Counted from the first letter of the stretch, positions 38,001 to 50,782 are shown. The stretch: 64,000 nt of DNA from Litomosoides sigmodontis (GCA_963070105.1 OY718807.1:1989001-2053000), one strand, 5' to 3'. The notes: generated by a model from the letters alone, not told the origin. Translations and numbers: made by a program.

Positions 38001-41000
38001 GAACAGAAAGCAAAAAATGCAATAAATTCCACACAAGTTGACAGCGCAACCACAGATGAGGTTGGAAATGAAACAATTAGCTGTTTCAAGTAAAATTAAA
38101 AAGGAATTTCTGAATTGAACATTGAAATTGTCGTCTGTAGAATTTAATGAAAAATAATTCCGTAGATTGAGCAGTGCTGTGAAGTATTGGCGTCGGTGGA
38201 AGCACAAACAAATCGAATTTGTAAACAAATTGAAAAAATTGATAGCACGCAAAAGGTTTCTTTTTCCATTGTTTGATTAAATTCAAGAATTGTTATTTTA
38301 TTATTTAGAATGCGTTTCATTTCAATTTCCCATTTCTTTGATCTCAAAATTATTTGCAAATTGTGAAATTAAATTAAGCCACTTATTAACTATTGTCATT
38401 GTTTTATTTGCTAAGTAATTATTTAGTAATATCCACTGAACGGCTAATTAGGAAGTTGGCAAAATTCCCTAAACCGTCGTTTTTCATTTTGAGGATGAGC
38501 GGCGGCGTTCGTTATCCAAGGATAATAGCGCAGCAATTATTGCTGAATTAGCAAGTGTGATGTCCGAGCTGAACAACGTTCATCAATTACTCGAAGCACA
38601 TAAAGTTTTTTGTTTTTATTTTTGTTAAAATTTAATTTCAAAATTTAGCAAAAAGAAAGTTTTTTTATTCATGGCGAAAATTGTTATTTTTGTAAAATTT
38701 ACTTAAAATTTACTTTGAATTTTAAAAAAATTTATTTTGTAAAATTTAATTTTTTCCAACCAAACTCTTCAAAGTGACGAATCATCTGCTCTGAATCTAT
38801 CATAATTAATTAATTAGTGATACTTTTATTTTAATATCCTCTTCAGCACCTATATTTATTCATCTTTTTGCGATTGACGATATTTTTAGGCTATGATGTG
38901 ATTAAAAATTCGAAGATTTTTAGGCTACGATGTGATTAAAAATTAATGAAATGAAATTATTTCAGGTTAACATAGGAAGTGTTACCCGAGGTTCCCCAGT
39001 GCAAAACATGTCGAGTCTCAACTCGGAGCCTAAACTGTGCAACAAATGCAAGGAAAATGAAGCGCTGATCGTGTCACTGAAGGAAGAAATTGTATTTTAC
39101 AAGAAGAAAAATAAGGTACCATAAAATTGAATTTTTTCAATTTTTTCCTTAATTCATTAATTGAATATTATCATCACTATTGCTACCAGTGTCAATATCA
39201 TTATTTTTAATCAATTAATATTGTTTACAAGTTCACTGACTAAATGTTGTTAATAAATTAGTTAATTAATATTGTTTGTTAATAATTCAGGAGCTTACCA
39301 ATCAGGTACTACAAACAGAGGATCGCTGGACTGCTGAAATTGAAAAGCAAAGGAAAAGCTATGAAAATGAGGTAAAATTCACTGGAAATAAAACCAGAAA
39401 TTTAAAATTAAAAAAATTCAGTAATAATTGCGCTTTTTTTAAAGGTTCGTACTTTGCAAACGAAATTGAGTGACACAGAAAGGAGTGTGGCCGAGCAGGA
39501 GCACATGTTGGAATCACGTGGTGTTGAATTGGCGGAAAAAGTTCGTATGATTCAGGAGAGAGATGAGAAGTGTGAGAAATTGAGGAACGAATTACTTGCG
39601 GTGAAGCAAGAAATTCAGGTAGCAATTCTTGAAATAATCAAAACTAATTCATTCACAGAAATTAAAAAAAAATGAAATGCAAATTGTCCATCTCCTCTAC
39701 GGACATCAATTACTGTCAATGGCCTTTTACAGGATATCGAAGCAAATTGTAAATCTGCTAAAGAATTTGAAATTAAATACAAGAAATTAGAATCGATGTT
39801 TGATTTGGAAAAGGAAAAATTAGCGGATGAAAGAGCAAAATCGAAATTGGAAGTGACTGCATTGAAGAAGAAATCTGAGGAAGCACTAATTGATCTTGGT
39901 CAGTAGCATTCTACTACAACATCTTAATGATTTAATATTTTTTAGAATTTCAATTCAGATATTTGGAATGAAATTTTGTGAGTGTTAAACGTGAAAATAG
40001 AAAAATTATTTTCAGAAAATCTACGAAATAATTACACGAAAAAAGAAAAGGTTTGGCAGGAGAAACGTAGAAAGTTGGAGGATGAATTAGCGCTGTTGAA
40101 GAAGCAGCTTAACAATGATGGTACTACTACTAATGATCGAACTGATGGTACTTGAATGATATTTTAAAAAATATTTGATAAATTAATAACTTTGACACTA
40201 CCGCATTTGTTTGTATTCATTAAAGTTATCCGTGGATAGGTACAGAAGCTGTTGCGGATCTCCTGAATTCAACTATTTCTACGGCAGCATCAACAACAAC
40301 ATCAATGATAGGAAGTCATAAGAATGATGATTTCGCCGATTTGAAAGAGCAAACTGTAACGTTGCAAAAGAAGGTTATACTTTATGACGACACGTTGCTA
40401 ATTTTTCCACGTAACTACGTCACGCAATTTTTATAGCACTTTCTCACAAATGTTAATTATGCCTATAAGAAATAATAATTTGAAAAAGTTTTGTTTTCGA
40501 ATACACTTCCTTTTGCGTTTGTTTAGAACAAAGAATTGACGAATCAAATCTCAGACGTAAAACGTGATAATGAAGATTTACGTATGGAACTTGCTTCTTT
40601 GCAACAAAAATGGACAAAAGATAAGAATGATTTATTGCATAAAGCAAGACAGGAGGAAAAGGTACGAATATTTTAATTCATTCAGCCTGAAATGCATAAG
40701 TGTTAGAAGCGAAAGAGGAGGAACAGTCAGTTAGTGGTAATTTCTTAACCAATTAATTAATATTACAATTCATTTAATGCCATCCATTGTTTCAAGAAAT
40801 GATGAAAATTTCTGCAAAATGAAATACAGCAAATTTCATTCTGTAATATATCTATTTACTTGTTCCTCAAATCCAAAGATCCGGATGCAATAGATGTGCG
40901 TGGGTGTAGGAGTGGCCTATCTAATTATCACAATCTTAGAAGTTAATTACAAGTAAATGAGAGGTCAACAGGGCCTTGCCTTCAACAATCAATGAGGTTG

Positions 41001-44000
41001 AGGTTAAATTGGCCGGCATCTTGAAATGAAATGCAAATGACAAAGTAACAAAGGTTATGCGTGCAGTTACTTCGGCGGTGATCGAGTTGAATTGCGAACT
41101 GTATAGGGTCAATATTGAACATCGCAAAAGACTGACCAGTTGTAAGCCAATGAAGTAACCGATGACTTACTGATTTCTCTAATTTATGTTCACCTTACTT
41201 TCAGTTTTCCACACAGCATAGTTCCTTAAGTTCCAGGCTAAGTGCAAAATGTTACAGGTTCGTAACGTGGAACTTGACGTATTACAGCAAAAATTTGCAA
41301 GTCGAATGAGAATAATGGAAGATACGAATAAATCGTTGCATTCACAGGTGATAATTGCTATCAGTAACTAATTTCCTGCTACCTATCTAATTGCGGAAAG
41401 GTGTAAGAGTGACGATAGAATGAAAGAATTACGTGTTTAGTTGGTGCAAGCTCGACGTGATCGTGATTATCATCGTGAGACGTTGCACACGTTCGAGAAT
41501 AAATTATCGGAGGAGCAACGTTGCAGTGAAAACTACAAGAAAAAGAATGAAGAATTAGAGCAGAAAAATTCCGATACGGTATGTTCGTGTAAAAATATTT
41601 TTAATTCAAAAAATTTTTTGACCTTTCCTATCATATTATCTATCATGCAGTAATTGTTGGATAAATTATCAAAATGCAATTTAGCAATTACTCCTTTTTT
41701 TTTCTCTCCAGATCAAACAGGTGGAAGATTTGAAAGAGGAAGTGATGAAATTGAATGCTGATTTGAAATTAGCAAAAGAGACTTATGAAGCTGATCGCGC
41801 CTTATGGAATGTTGAAAAAGCACATATTAAATCGGGGCAGACGAGAGCTTCCAATGATAGCAGTACGGAGAGTAAAACGGTAAGTTAAACGGTAAAACGG
41901 TAGAATGTCAAAACTTTTTTTTTTGTTTTACAATTGTAAGGTATCGTTTTTATTGATTAATTAATTAATTAATTAAGCAATGATCGCATGATGTTGCACT
42001 GTAAAATGCTCAACTCCGTCAACTCTTTTTCATCTAAATTATATCTCATAAATTTACAAAAAAATTATTGATTAATCTACATGTAAACGATTTGAAGAAA
42101 TTTTTGAACAGCACCGTGATACCGCAAAACTTTTAGCAATGTAAAACGTGTTGGTAATTTTTTGCATGATAGGATGAAATTTTTTTTTTAAATTTTTTTT
42201 TTTACAATAAACAGCAAATTTAATGTTCAAATTTTGCTAACGCGCACGTGACGTCCTCATTTCTCGTAAAGGTGACGGAAAGTGCTCTGAAAACTGTGGA
42301 ATTGGTGCAGAAGAAGTATGCGGAATATCAGAATTTTTATGCAAAAGAAATGGAACGATTAAATGGTAAAATGAAGGAACTTGCAAGTGAAAATGTTGCA
42401 AAGCAGCAAGAGTCCGAGCGAACCGTTAAAAACGTAAGTTTAATTTTGAAGAGAATTAAGCTTGCACTGTAAAATTAACTATTTTCGTGTGGAAAAATTT
42501 TTCGAATTCTATATGAATGGAAAGAAAGAGAAGAAAATTTCAGCTACGTGAACAGATTAAAGTACTGGAAATTAGTCAACGTAACTTAATGGAAGCACGT
42601 GATATGCAATTGGGCGCAAAAGAGTTTTTGGAGAGTGAGCTTGAAAGATTGCAAGAAATAGTGAATGTAAATGAGGTTCAACGATTAACACGAAAGTACA
42701 AATTATCATCAATTATTGAACAGGTAATAAATAATAGGCTTGTGTATTTTTTCATTATTTAAACTTTTTAATTCAATTATTTCACATTTTACTAACATAT
42801 TGAAATGGTGACGTTTTGCTGTAGCAACAATTATTTAAAGTTATCAATTTTATTTCATGTTAATAAAATAATTTTCCAAAAAATAAAATTGCAAAATCTT
42901 TTGATTTTTATTAAAAAGAAATTACGAGTAATTTTCTATTAATGATTTAAAAACTGAAATTGTAATAACATATATATTCGTAAATAACTGAAAGTGTAGT
43001 ATAAATATGTGCATAATTAACTAAATAATGCATATATTCATAATTAGCTGAAATTGTAATAATATGTACATATGTTCATAATGAATAATAAAATTCATAA
43101 TTAGCGATTTGGAAATACCGATAACATTTTTTGAAATGGTAGTAATAAAATTTAGCTGCAAATACTGATGGAATCGTTAAGTAAATCGTCAACCGTTGGA
43201 AAAGATTCGTTGGATAATTTGGAAGGATTTATTTCACAATTGAAACAGTTGAAAAAAGAGGAATATCAATCATTCACAAAAAAGTTCTCTTCCTCCCTCT
43301 TCTTATTTTTTTTTTGCTTATTTGAATTTAATATCTTGAACCATGTATAAGCTATGAGCATCAAATATTATTATTGCATAAAAAGAAAACAAGTAAAATG
43401 TAGGAATTTTTTTTAATTAATAAATTAAAATACTTGAAAACTTTAACACTTTACTTTCCAATGTATAAAATAGTTAGCATTAATTTTAGCACTTTTTTCT
43501 TTCTCTTATAAGTAAACCTGAAATATACGCTTAAATTTTAGCGAAAATAAAGTTGCTGTGAGTGAAAGTGAATCGGATAGATTATCTCAAAGAGAATGCG
43601 GCGGAAGTGTGCAAACGTCAGCGCCAACTCGTTTCTACTCCTACAGCACTCTTCCAACGTCATCCTATAAGTATCTTACTTTTATGCAAATACTTTCTTA
43701 TCATTGAAATACCTGTACTGCTGTTAGGTATGAAATAAAAATTTTTTTTGAAAAAAAATCATTTTAGAGCAATCCTTTGATTTCTTTCTGGAGAGAATGT
43801 TTAACTTTTGGAAAATGTAAAATTTTTAGAAAAAAAATTTTTAAAGAGAAGGAAATAAACATTTGAAGGATGGATAATTCAATCTTAATTTCTGTCTACA
43901 ACAATAGATTTTGCTAATTTTTCTGAAATTTATTGATTTGTTTAAAGTTCAAAATTAGCATGTGGATTATTTAGGATAAGTGCAACGGTAAGGCATTTAA

Positions 44001-45979
44001 GCGAAAGTAATTCGGCCGTTGAAATTCATCAACTTGACGCAATGACTAATGAAAAACGACAAGCGTCAGTTAAGAAAATTTCACCATTTCCCGATCCACC
44101 ACCTACCTTAATCCTTAGTAATTTCATTTTAAATTATTCTTCTATTTTATAAACATTTTAAAAATCATGGAAAAATTCTTCAATTTTAAAATACTGCAGA
44201 ATTTAATTAGTTCTAAAATTTTGCAATTTACAAACTTTTCATTTTTTTCTTTTTTTTCTTTCAAAATCATAACAAACATTAGAAGGTTGAAACAGTCGTT
44301 TTTCAGATAGAGAGATGACGGTAGAGTATGATAAACATGGCCGATTTCACTATGTTCCTAAAAACGCTTCACGTTCTGCGTCACGTGATCGTCATGATGA
44401 TAATGATTTGTTATCCTATGATCCAGATGATGGTGAAAATTCATCAACCGGACAATTGCATCTCAGAACAAATAGTACAGGTAAATAGAACGCAAATTTT
44501 ATTCCCAAATTCTTTTTCTTTTTGTTAACTCGCAATTTCAGAAGTAGTGTTTTTTTTTCCTCACGCTTAACTATTTAGTAAAAATTTGGGTTCTCAAATC
44601 TGAAAAGGAAATTTGAAATGTGAAATTTGAATGCATATTAAATATTTGAGAGTAATGAATTAGTTACAGGAACGAATATTTTATATGATATTCGTCGAGT
44701 TGAGTTAGCACGTGGCAACCGGCCTTCCGTACGTCTAATGGCAAAAGCATTTGAAACGATGGAAGCAAACGGATCAAAAGCAATTTCAAATTCAAATTCA
44801 AAACGATCATTGTTTGGCATTCGTAAATCACATTCCGTTGAAACTACCGAAATAGGAAAGGGCATTGGAAGTGGGACAAAAAGTGTACGTACTTTTTTTG
44901 CGAAATTGAAATTAAAATTAAAATTAGACGAAATTATTATAATTTTAAATTTAGGCGCTACCACCTTCATCATCATCAGTGGCAGCAACTGTTCTTGGTC
45001 GAAATACATCACTCACTCACATTGAAGAAATAATGGGCAGTCAATCACCGTTTGGAAATGTATCGCGTGGCAGTCGAAATCCATTTAAAATTATGAGTAC
45101 GATATTTAAATTATTTAAATTTCTGAAAGATTCTAAGTAAGCGCAAGAAAAGGAAGGAAGAACACTGTTCGATAATATTTGAATTATTAAGGAGTTTCAA
45201 TGCTAATCATTGAACAATACCAAACCTAATTCACATAATTTAAAAAATTGTAATACTAATCCAGCTAATTCGTATCAATTTGGATGCTCACTGATAGGGT
45301 ATTTTCCCGTACTGCAATCATTAACATAATTGAATTGATTATTCAAATTAATCAGATGCGTTTTTTTTTTCAAGAAACAAAAATCGTTGAACGCGTACGA
45401 CGAAGTTTGAGTAGATCGAGCTCAAAACGAAACAGGGATAATTCGACCGAAAGTATTCACAGTATTAAACACGGAAACGAAAACACAACGATGGTTGAGC
45501 GAAAAAATGAAATTCATGAAAAATTAGACAAACCAGAGGTACAATTAATATTTGGTGCACAAATTACATTTTAATAATTGATACGACTTTTTATATTATA
45601 GTTCATTAATTAATTACAATTTTTACTCTTTCGAACGCTGTTTCTATCACTAGGACACAAGCTTGTAACAATTGGATATTAGAAGTAACGAACGAATTCA
45701 TTTATTAATTTCGAAAAATTACAAATTTCATTTGAAATAATGAAATTTATTTGATTTTTCCATTCATTTAAATGAATTCGTTCGTTTTTTTAGAAAATTT
45801 TAAAATTTTGAAATTTGTTCAAAATTCATTTGAAATACATTTATCATTTTGCTAATATGACGCATGGAATTGTGTAGGATTCCAATGTATCATCGTCATC
45901 AACATCGTCACCAACGAAGAAAGTGTCAAGCAAACCTCGAACAAAAAAGAAAGTAAAGAAAATTGCACCAACCAGTTAG
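29071..45979 (+). CDS. SOGA/MTCL-family large coiled-coil protein, about 39 exons
   Basis: Exon starts-ends: 29071-29134, 30897-30989, 31524-31693, 32329-32423, 32578-32713, 32929-33090, 33243-33404, 33732-33899, 34166-34255, 34386-34532, 34594-34679, 35666-35770, 36201-36267, 36633-36780, 37090-37208, 37418-37516, 37956-38060, 38166-38255, 38494-38604, 38966-39115, 39291-39371, 39445-39618, 39733-39898, 40016-40147, 40240-40373, 40527-40661, 41258-41347, 41441-41578, 41712-41879, 42272-42433, 42544-42723, 43156-43283, 43542-43670, 43975-44117, 44307-44480, 44670-44884, 44955-45096, 45375-45538, 45878-45979. All phases chain, giving about 1,707 residues. Residues about 190-430 match the SOGA core (NCRILQFKLRKSER, IAKEVSVRLHNELE). 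Most of 140-1350 is heptad-rich coiled coil, and the tail is Ser/Arg/Lys-rich and basic. Vertebrate relatives (MTCL1, SOGA1) bundle microtubules and act in polarity or autophagy; a scaffold role here is inference. Exon 1 (Gln-rich, MNNSQQQ) rests on phase and composition only. Confidence 0.85.
31187..31230 (+). repeat. (TG)n microsatellite in an intron
   Basis: A TGTGTATGTGTG tract of about 44 bp lies in the intron between exons 30897-30989 and 31524-31693 of the SOGA/MTCL-like gene. Confidence 0.9.
32578..34679 (+). other. SOGA-core coiled-coil exons
   Basis: These seven exons encode the most recognisable part of the large protein. In order: a stretch with IQDYRDENTVLKCELRELQ, then EEMQDQYREEEIEEFRELQ, NCRILQFKLRKSER, MRVRELESELRIAKEVSVRL, NELEIAEEKRYKLEDE, and EADLKDQLKFAEEDLRR ending NENEELLRKLARLK. 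Vertebrate SOGA/MTCL proteins have the same order, and the AKxVSVRLHxELE segment is the strongest single match. The following exon adds a SFSEGHSQMQLELAEHE motif. A generic coiled coil such as myosin or golgin would not be expected to give this ordered match. Confidence 0.75.
34680..35665 (+). other. GC-AG intron of the SOGA/MTCL-like gene
   Basis: The exon ends TTT AG and the next bases are GCAAGC, a close match to the rare GC donor consensus AG/GCAAGT. The acceptor GTTAATTTTAG at 35665 restores the frame as LRSF-S-EGHS. No GT donor nearby gives an open join. At 986 bp it is among the longer introns of the gene and holds poly-A runs and an alternating purine-pyrimidine stretch near 35556-35605. 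Confidence 0.75.
35806..35876 (+). repeat. (ACAA)n and (ACAG)n tract in an intron
   Basis: Repeated CAAA units change to CAGA units over about 70 bp, just after exon 35666-35770. Antisense ORFs rich in Phe-Val-Cys-Leu arise from it and are not genes. Confidence 0.9.
43542..45979 (+). other. C-terminal Ser/Arg-rich basic tail exons
   Basis: After the coiled coil ends near 43283, seven exons encode a low-complexity polar tail. It includes a Pro-rich PFPDPPPTL segment, an acidic Asp run, Ser/Arg blocks (RRSLSRSSSKR) and a closing Lys cluster KKKVKK before the TAG at 45977-45979. Basic Ser-rich tails of this kind often bind microtubules or are phosphorylated; that is inference. No catalytic motif is visible. 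Confidence 0.7.
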
Positions 45980-48027
45980 AGCTGAGAAGACACTGATAGC
46001 ATTTGTGAGCGGTTAAATACATTGTATTTTAAATTTTGAAAATTGCAAAATTAATTTTGCATATATTCTTTTTCGTCTTCTCAATTCTTCCAATCATCGC
46101 ATTTTCGCATTGTTAGTAAATATTGCTACCTTTTGTTTTATCATTAAATGTTAAAATACCATGCACAACGATCATAACTCAAACAAAAGGCTTTTTCGCG
46201 TATGCGAGCATTTTTTTAATTTTTAAAAATTTTCCATATTACTCTCACCTATAATTAATTGTGCATGTGCACAATATACGTATGAAATTCGAACTTTCTA
46301 GGCTAACTTTTCTTGCGAATTAATTATTGCGCTACAGTATTCCTGAATTATTACATCATTTCATCACCTCATTAAATTTAGCATTTAGCATTACCCTCAG
46401 GTTCTTCTCGATTTCATCCTAACTCTCAACTATTACTGTTTATTTTTGGCATCGCTCATTTAGCAAGAAAAAAAAAGAAGCCAATACACGGCCACAGCCT
46501 GTTAAATTTTACTTTAATGTTCTTAACTGTATATGTGATAATAATAATAATTAGTAGTAATAAATGATAATGATAGAAATAATAGTAATAGTAATTAATA
46601 ATTGATGAGAATTTGCTAATTGAAAACAAAACGAAAACTTTCTTTCGGAAATGATCGATTGTTGCTCGTTTTACAGCATTTATTGCAGCTAAACGAAATT
46701 ATCGAAGTGCTATTGTTAAGATTACAAATTGTTGAAATTAAGTAATTAAGATGATATTTGCTGAGTTGCCGTTTTTTTTCCTTACAAAAATTTTTCAAAT
46801 TGAAATCATTGGTTGTTTATTGTCTTCCGTTACTGCAGCATAACTTACTTCGTCGACATTGTTTGGTGTTTATTCACTGATCGGTATTTCTTGTGTCATT
46901 TCATTAGTGATACTCGTTTCTCATTCATTTTTAAATTTCATCCTATAAAGCATTGATTAATTTCATCTTTAAATTTCAATCATAATTTTCAATTCTCTCA
47001 ATCAAATTCCGATCAAAATTTCGTTTTGTTTTTTTTTTGAACTGTACAATTTATCACATGTGATCCATCCCTTTGCTTCTTGTTCTTCAGTTAACAAAGA
47101 TTGCTTACCTAATGGCATTCTAAAGCTGCCTTACTATTTTGTTTATTACTTTTATGTCAATTATTTTCATATGTTTTGCTTCTTTTCCACATCCTTTCTA
47201 ATTTCCTGGATGCACTTCTAAAATCTCCTTTTTTGCGGCATGTGAAGCAAAGAATAAAGTTATATTAAAAATTGGTTTATTAAAGTGGCAGAATTCTCCA
47301 ACGGAAGAGTACGTGAATGCAGCGGAGCATTTTGGTTCTGAGTAATGAAAGTTCAAAATGAAGAGAATTAGAGTAACTAAAGTAACAGTGATCATATCAA
47401 CCTGCGATGTCCTAGCTCAACTGAAGGCTACTCGAAGTAACCTTCGGAGCAAGTCAAAAGATATGTGTGAAATGGATTTTGTAAGATGATTTTGTAAAAT
47501 TAGAAATGCCGAGCGAGAAGACTGCGCTTTAGCTAACAACGTTGAAAGGCCAAACAAAACATCACAAGTCTTCTGCAGCAAATTATTAGTCACGATTGTT
47601 ACTCTGATAATCCTACTAAATATAGAAGTTTAAATTGAATTTTAAATGTAGCAGTAATCAATGAAAGCTTACCGCTCATTGCCACAATAATATAAACTTG
47701 AAAACTAAGATTACTCATCCCAGCCCAAAATCACTTACTCCCAGTGAGTGAGTGAATTTCTGCTACTACTCTGCGGAACACATTTTTTCGTAGTGGCCCA
47801 ATTGGTTGGTGTCATCGTTGTACAACGAGGTTTATTCCGTACTTGCTTGGGAGATGAGGTAGTTGTGCGCAGTGGAGGGGAGGGGGGAGAGGAATTTGGG
47901 ATAGTAGCATGTCTTGATTTGTTAGATTAGCACACGTACGAGGTACATATTTTTAGGTCACAGAGCATTTGATGGCGTACGAGTAGAGATGATGTATAGA
48001 GGATGTTGTGTTTTATTGTTAGAGAAA
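45980..48027. other. 3' UTR of the large gene and rpl-29 upstream region
   Basis: The interval begins with the 3' UTR of the SOGA/MTCL-like gene; an AATAAA lies near 46559 within a TAA-rich stretch. The rest is AT-rich with no supported coding exon. The last 350 bases, including the purine-rich G tract at 47876-47893, are the likely rpl-29 promoter. Confidence 0.5.
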
Positions 48028-48037
48028 TTATTTTCAG
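48028..48037 (+). promoter_or_regulatory. Likely spliced-leader acceptor of rpl-29
   Basis: The sequence ATTATTTTCAG ends at 48037, 26 nt before the rpl-29 ATG. It has the nematode 3' splice consensus, and no upstream donor is needed if it accepts a spliced leader. A cis-spliced 5' UTR intron is the alternative. Confidence 0.55.
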
Positions 48038-48063
48038 AATACAGCTGTTAGGCAAACAGCAGT

Positions 48064-48526
48064 ATGGCAAAGTCGAAGAATCACACAAATCACAATCAGA
48101 GTATGTTATTATTAATTTGGTGTGCCAGTGAATAGTTGTCAGTGTGATGTTGATGATGTGTTTCAAGATGTTCCATTTTGAGGACGGTACCACCTGTTGC
48201 TTAGGTCGATAGCAGCTCGTTGTTTTGGGCTCGAAAAAGTTCTTTTCTCTGCGAACTATGTGGAACATGCCTTTTGTTATGTAAATGCGTTATTAAGTCC
48301 ATGTTGCTTTTTGACAGATATATGTAGTATATTAAATTGCGTCTAGCTACACAAATTTCGAGGAATTGTTTCAGATAGAAAAGATCATAGGAATGGTATT
48401 AAGAAGCCGAAAAAACATCGTTTCATGTCCATGAAAGGAGTTGACCAAAAGTTTCTTCGAAATCTTCGATTCGCCAAAAAGCACAACAAGCGGCATGGTC
48501 ATCAAAAGAAGGAATCTAAAGCTTGA
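48064..48526 (+). CDS. rpl-29: Large-subunit ribosomal protein eL29 (RPL29)
   Basis: Two exons, 48064-48100 (phase 1 out, donor GTATGT) and 48375-48526, encode 62 residues. The start [13 protein letters not shown] and the core [31 protein letters not shown] are near-diagnostic for eL29, a small, very basic protein of the cytosolic 60S subunit. The length fits invertebrate eL29; mammalian copies carry a long C-terminal extension that is absent here. An acceptor-like TTATTTTCAG sits 26 nt before the ATG. A G-rich tract at 47876-47893 lies in the presumed promoter. thoc-7 follows on the same strand after 321 bp. Confidence 0.97.
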
Positions 48527-48836
48527 ATACATTGACTTCATGATGGCTTGATTGTTTTTTGTTGCGATATTAGTAAAATGTTAAAATTATTCATTGCCAC
48601 CTGCATTTCACATAAATTATGCATTAATTTCTGCAGACTTACTTATGGAATTGTTTTATCTCGTGGGAAACATTTCATGTATTTCTTCAGCTCCTTGGCT
48701 GCTGCTATACTTTTCACCTCCCTTTCATTTTTGAAGTAATTGGGTCTCTAATTTGCTGTGAATTTCATTTTTACATTTTGGTTGAAGATTAGCCCTTAGA
48801 ACTTGTTTTGTACGGTTTTTCGTAAATTATTGATGA

Positions 48837-48847
48837 CTTGAGCATAG
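48837..48847 (+). promoter_or_regulatory. Possible trans-splice acceptor abutting the thoc-7 ATG
   Basis: The sequence TTGAGCATAG ends exactly at 48847 and the ATG begins at 48848. Nematode spliced leaders are often added within a few bases of the start codon. With rpl-29 321 bp upstream, this could be the downstream cistron of a two-gene operon, although filarial operon spacing varies. Confidence 0.35.
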
Positions 48848-50782
48848 ATGAACGAGGAGTGCATTATACGGAAGTTGGTGGCCGACGGAGACGGTGGTGG
48901 TGATGATCGTCGGTTCGTAACCTTTCTTACGTTACTGCTGAAGCTTATCAAGGAGCCAGAGCTCTCGCAAAGGTTATATCGTTTGAGCAGTATTTTCGGG
49001 ATCATTTTATCACTTCTATGCAGTTGTGAAGAGTTTTGAGAATTGAGGAAGTTTTCATAGGAAAGATAAGAAAGTGTTCGATGGGGCGTGACTTAAAATC
49101 TGGATTACATAATTGTGTTCAGCTTACTACCACGTGTTATGAAAACGTTGGATGCGGCGGAAACTGCTATGAAAAAACAAGTATTGATTTCCGCAATGAA
49201 TGAGCGACAGATACAGGACTACGCTACGCTCACCAATCACATAGGTATACTTGGAAACATACACTGGAAGTGAAGTGTAATGTTAACCAAATCTTACTGG
49301 ATGCCGTAACTAGGTTCATGTGATCTCTCAGTACTAGGTTCATGTGATCTCTTAGTATTCATTTCTAAATCTGGTGCTTTACTTGGCCATTCTAAGCATT
49401 CCCCGATATTTTTCAACTCGTCCCTAAAGATAATTATTAGCTTAACTTTGTGCTTCCATTTTTGGAGATCGGGAATATGATTACCTAGTGCAGTGTTTCG
49501 AGATTCGGAAAGAATCAAACAGCTGAATATCATTAAAATCCTCTATGCAATTGATGTCAGAGGCACTATTCATGCCTAGCATATTAAGTAATGATTTCTA
49601 AATTATTTTAGAACAAGAAATTGTAAAAGCGAATGAAAAGATGGCTGCCGCAAAAAGGGAATTAACTGTTGCGAAAGGAATGCGAAAAAATAAAGAAGAA
49701 TATGAATTGTTGGCGAAAATGATTGAAAAAGTGCCGTCTAGGCCAGAAACCACTAGGTTTTTTCCGCTTTATTTAAGAACAGCTTTATTTGAGATCTAAT
49801 TCTCGACGAGAAAGTTTTTGTCTCGCATTTGAGTGTAGATCGCTAATCGTTAATCACTATCCTGTCTTCAAAATTGTGCCTCTTGCGTTTTGTCGTTGTC
49901 TAGTACAAGGCCTTTCAGCAAAAGTCATGAATTTTTTCTGAACAGTTTTTCCATATGAAATGCGAGCTTCAGTGGACTTACCACAAACTAGAATAAATAA
50001 TAATGGTTTCAACAAAAAAATGACTTCAATAACCGAACGTTTTTTAATTCCTTGAATGAGTGAACTGCAGGTTTAATAGCTATTTGTGATTTATTAGAGC
50101 TATGTAGTCCTCATTTGAACATAGAGATGAGATTATATTGTAATTGCAGGAAATTAGAGATAATCAAAAAGGAACTCGAAGAACTGCATGAGAAACAGCG
50201 GAATTTAGAAGCAAAGGTCTTTTCATCGTTGATTTTTGTAGTTGCGTAGTGTTAAGAAAACGATTTTTGAAAATATCTTATCAATATTGGGTCTTGAAAA
50301 TAAGCTTTTAAGATTGCTTGCTGGTACGAATTTGACACTGGTTGCTAACGGCAATGGTCTATAATCTCGTTCATTCCATTAACATAATCTTTCACCCATT
50401 TTGAACTCTAGTATTACCAACCTGTTAGAAAAAAAATTTACCACATCCATTCCTATGTCTCTGTGCATTTCGTCACAATAATTATTCACACATAAAGAAA
50501 CTTTCAGCTGGCGGATCGGCGTAATCACCTACATGCCTTCAATATTATATTGGCGAATTTTTACAGATTTTTGAAAGGTATGCTTTCAATCTGTGCAGGT
50601 CTTGCAGCAGACACGCTTGTAGTCTTCAATTTCTCATCGAATTCTGACTTCCATTCATTTTTTCCCTATCGAAATTGTACGTATAACATATACCTCCAAT
50701 TATAGACGAAGAAAGCGATGAAATAATAAATGACGAAACCTTGGATGGTGCAAACACGGACGCCAAGCGGGACAAAATTTGA
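48848..50782 (+). CDS. thoc-7: THO complex subunit 7 homologue
   Basis: Six exons, 48848-48972, 49123-49244, 49612-49756, 50150-50216, 50508-50577 and 50706-50782, join in phase to 201 residues; human THOC7 has 204. THOC7 features appear in order: the N-terminal IIRKLVADGDGGGDDRR, then a central MNERQIQDYATLTNHIEQEI, AKRELTVAKGMRKNKEEYEL and IEKVPSRPETTRKLE, and an acidic C-terminus. The middle is predicted coiled coil, which in the family mediates pairing with THOC5. The protein belongs to the THO/TREX complex, which couples transcription to mRNA export in the nucleus. The ATG is preceded directly by AG, so a spliced leader could join at the start codon. The gene is downstream of rpl-29 and converges on the PRL phosphatase gene. 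Confidence 0.96.
49311..49358 (+). repeat. 24-bp tandem duplication in a thoc-7 intron
   Basis: The unit TAGGTTCATGTGATCTCTCA continues for four more bases and is followed directly by a second copy with two changes. It lies in the intron between exons 49123-49244 and 49612-49756. Confidence 0.9.

Noticed and set aside
47401..47460. Small hairpin AAGGCTACTCGAAGTAACCTT
   Set aside because: The stem is short and imperfect and no known RNA family fits.
47748..47930. 60-codon plus-strand ORF
   Set aside because: It lies in the purine-rich presumed promoter of rpl-29 and its Gly/Glu run reflects the G-rich tract.
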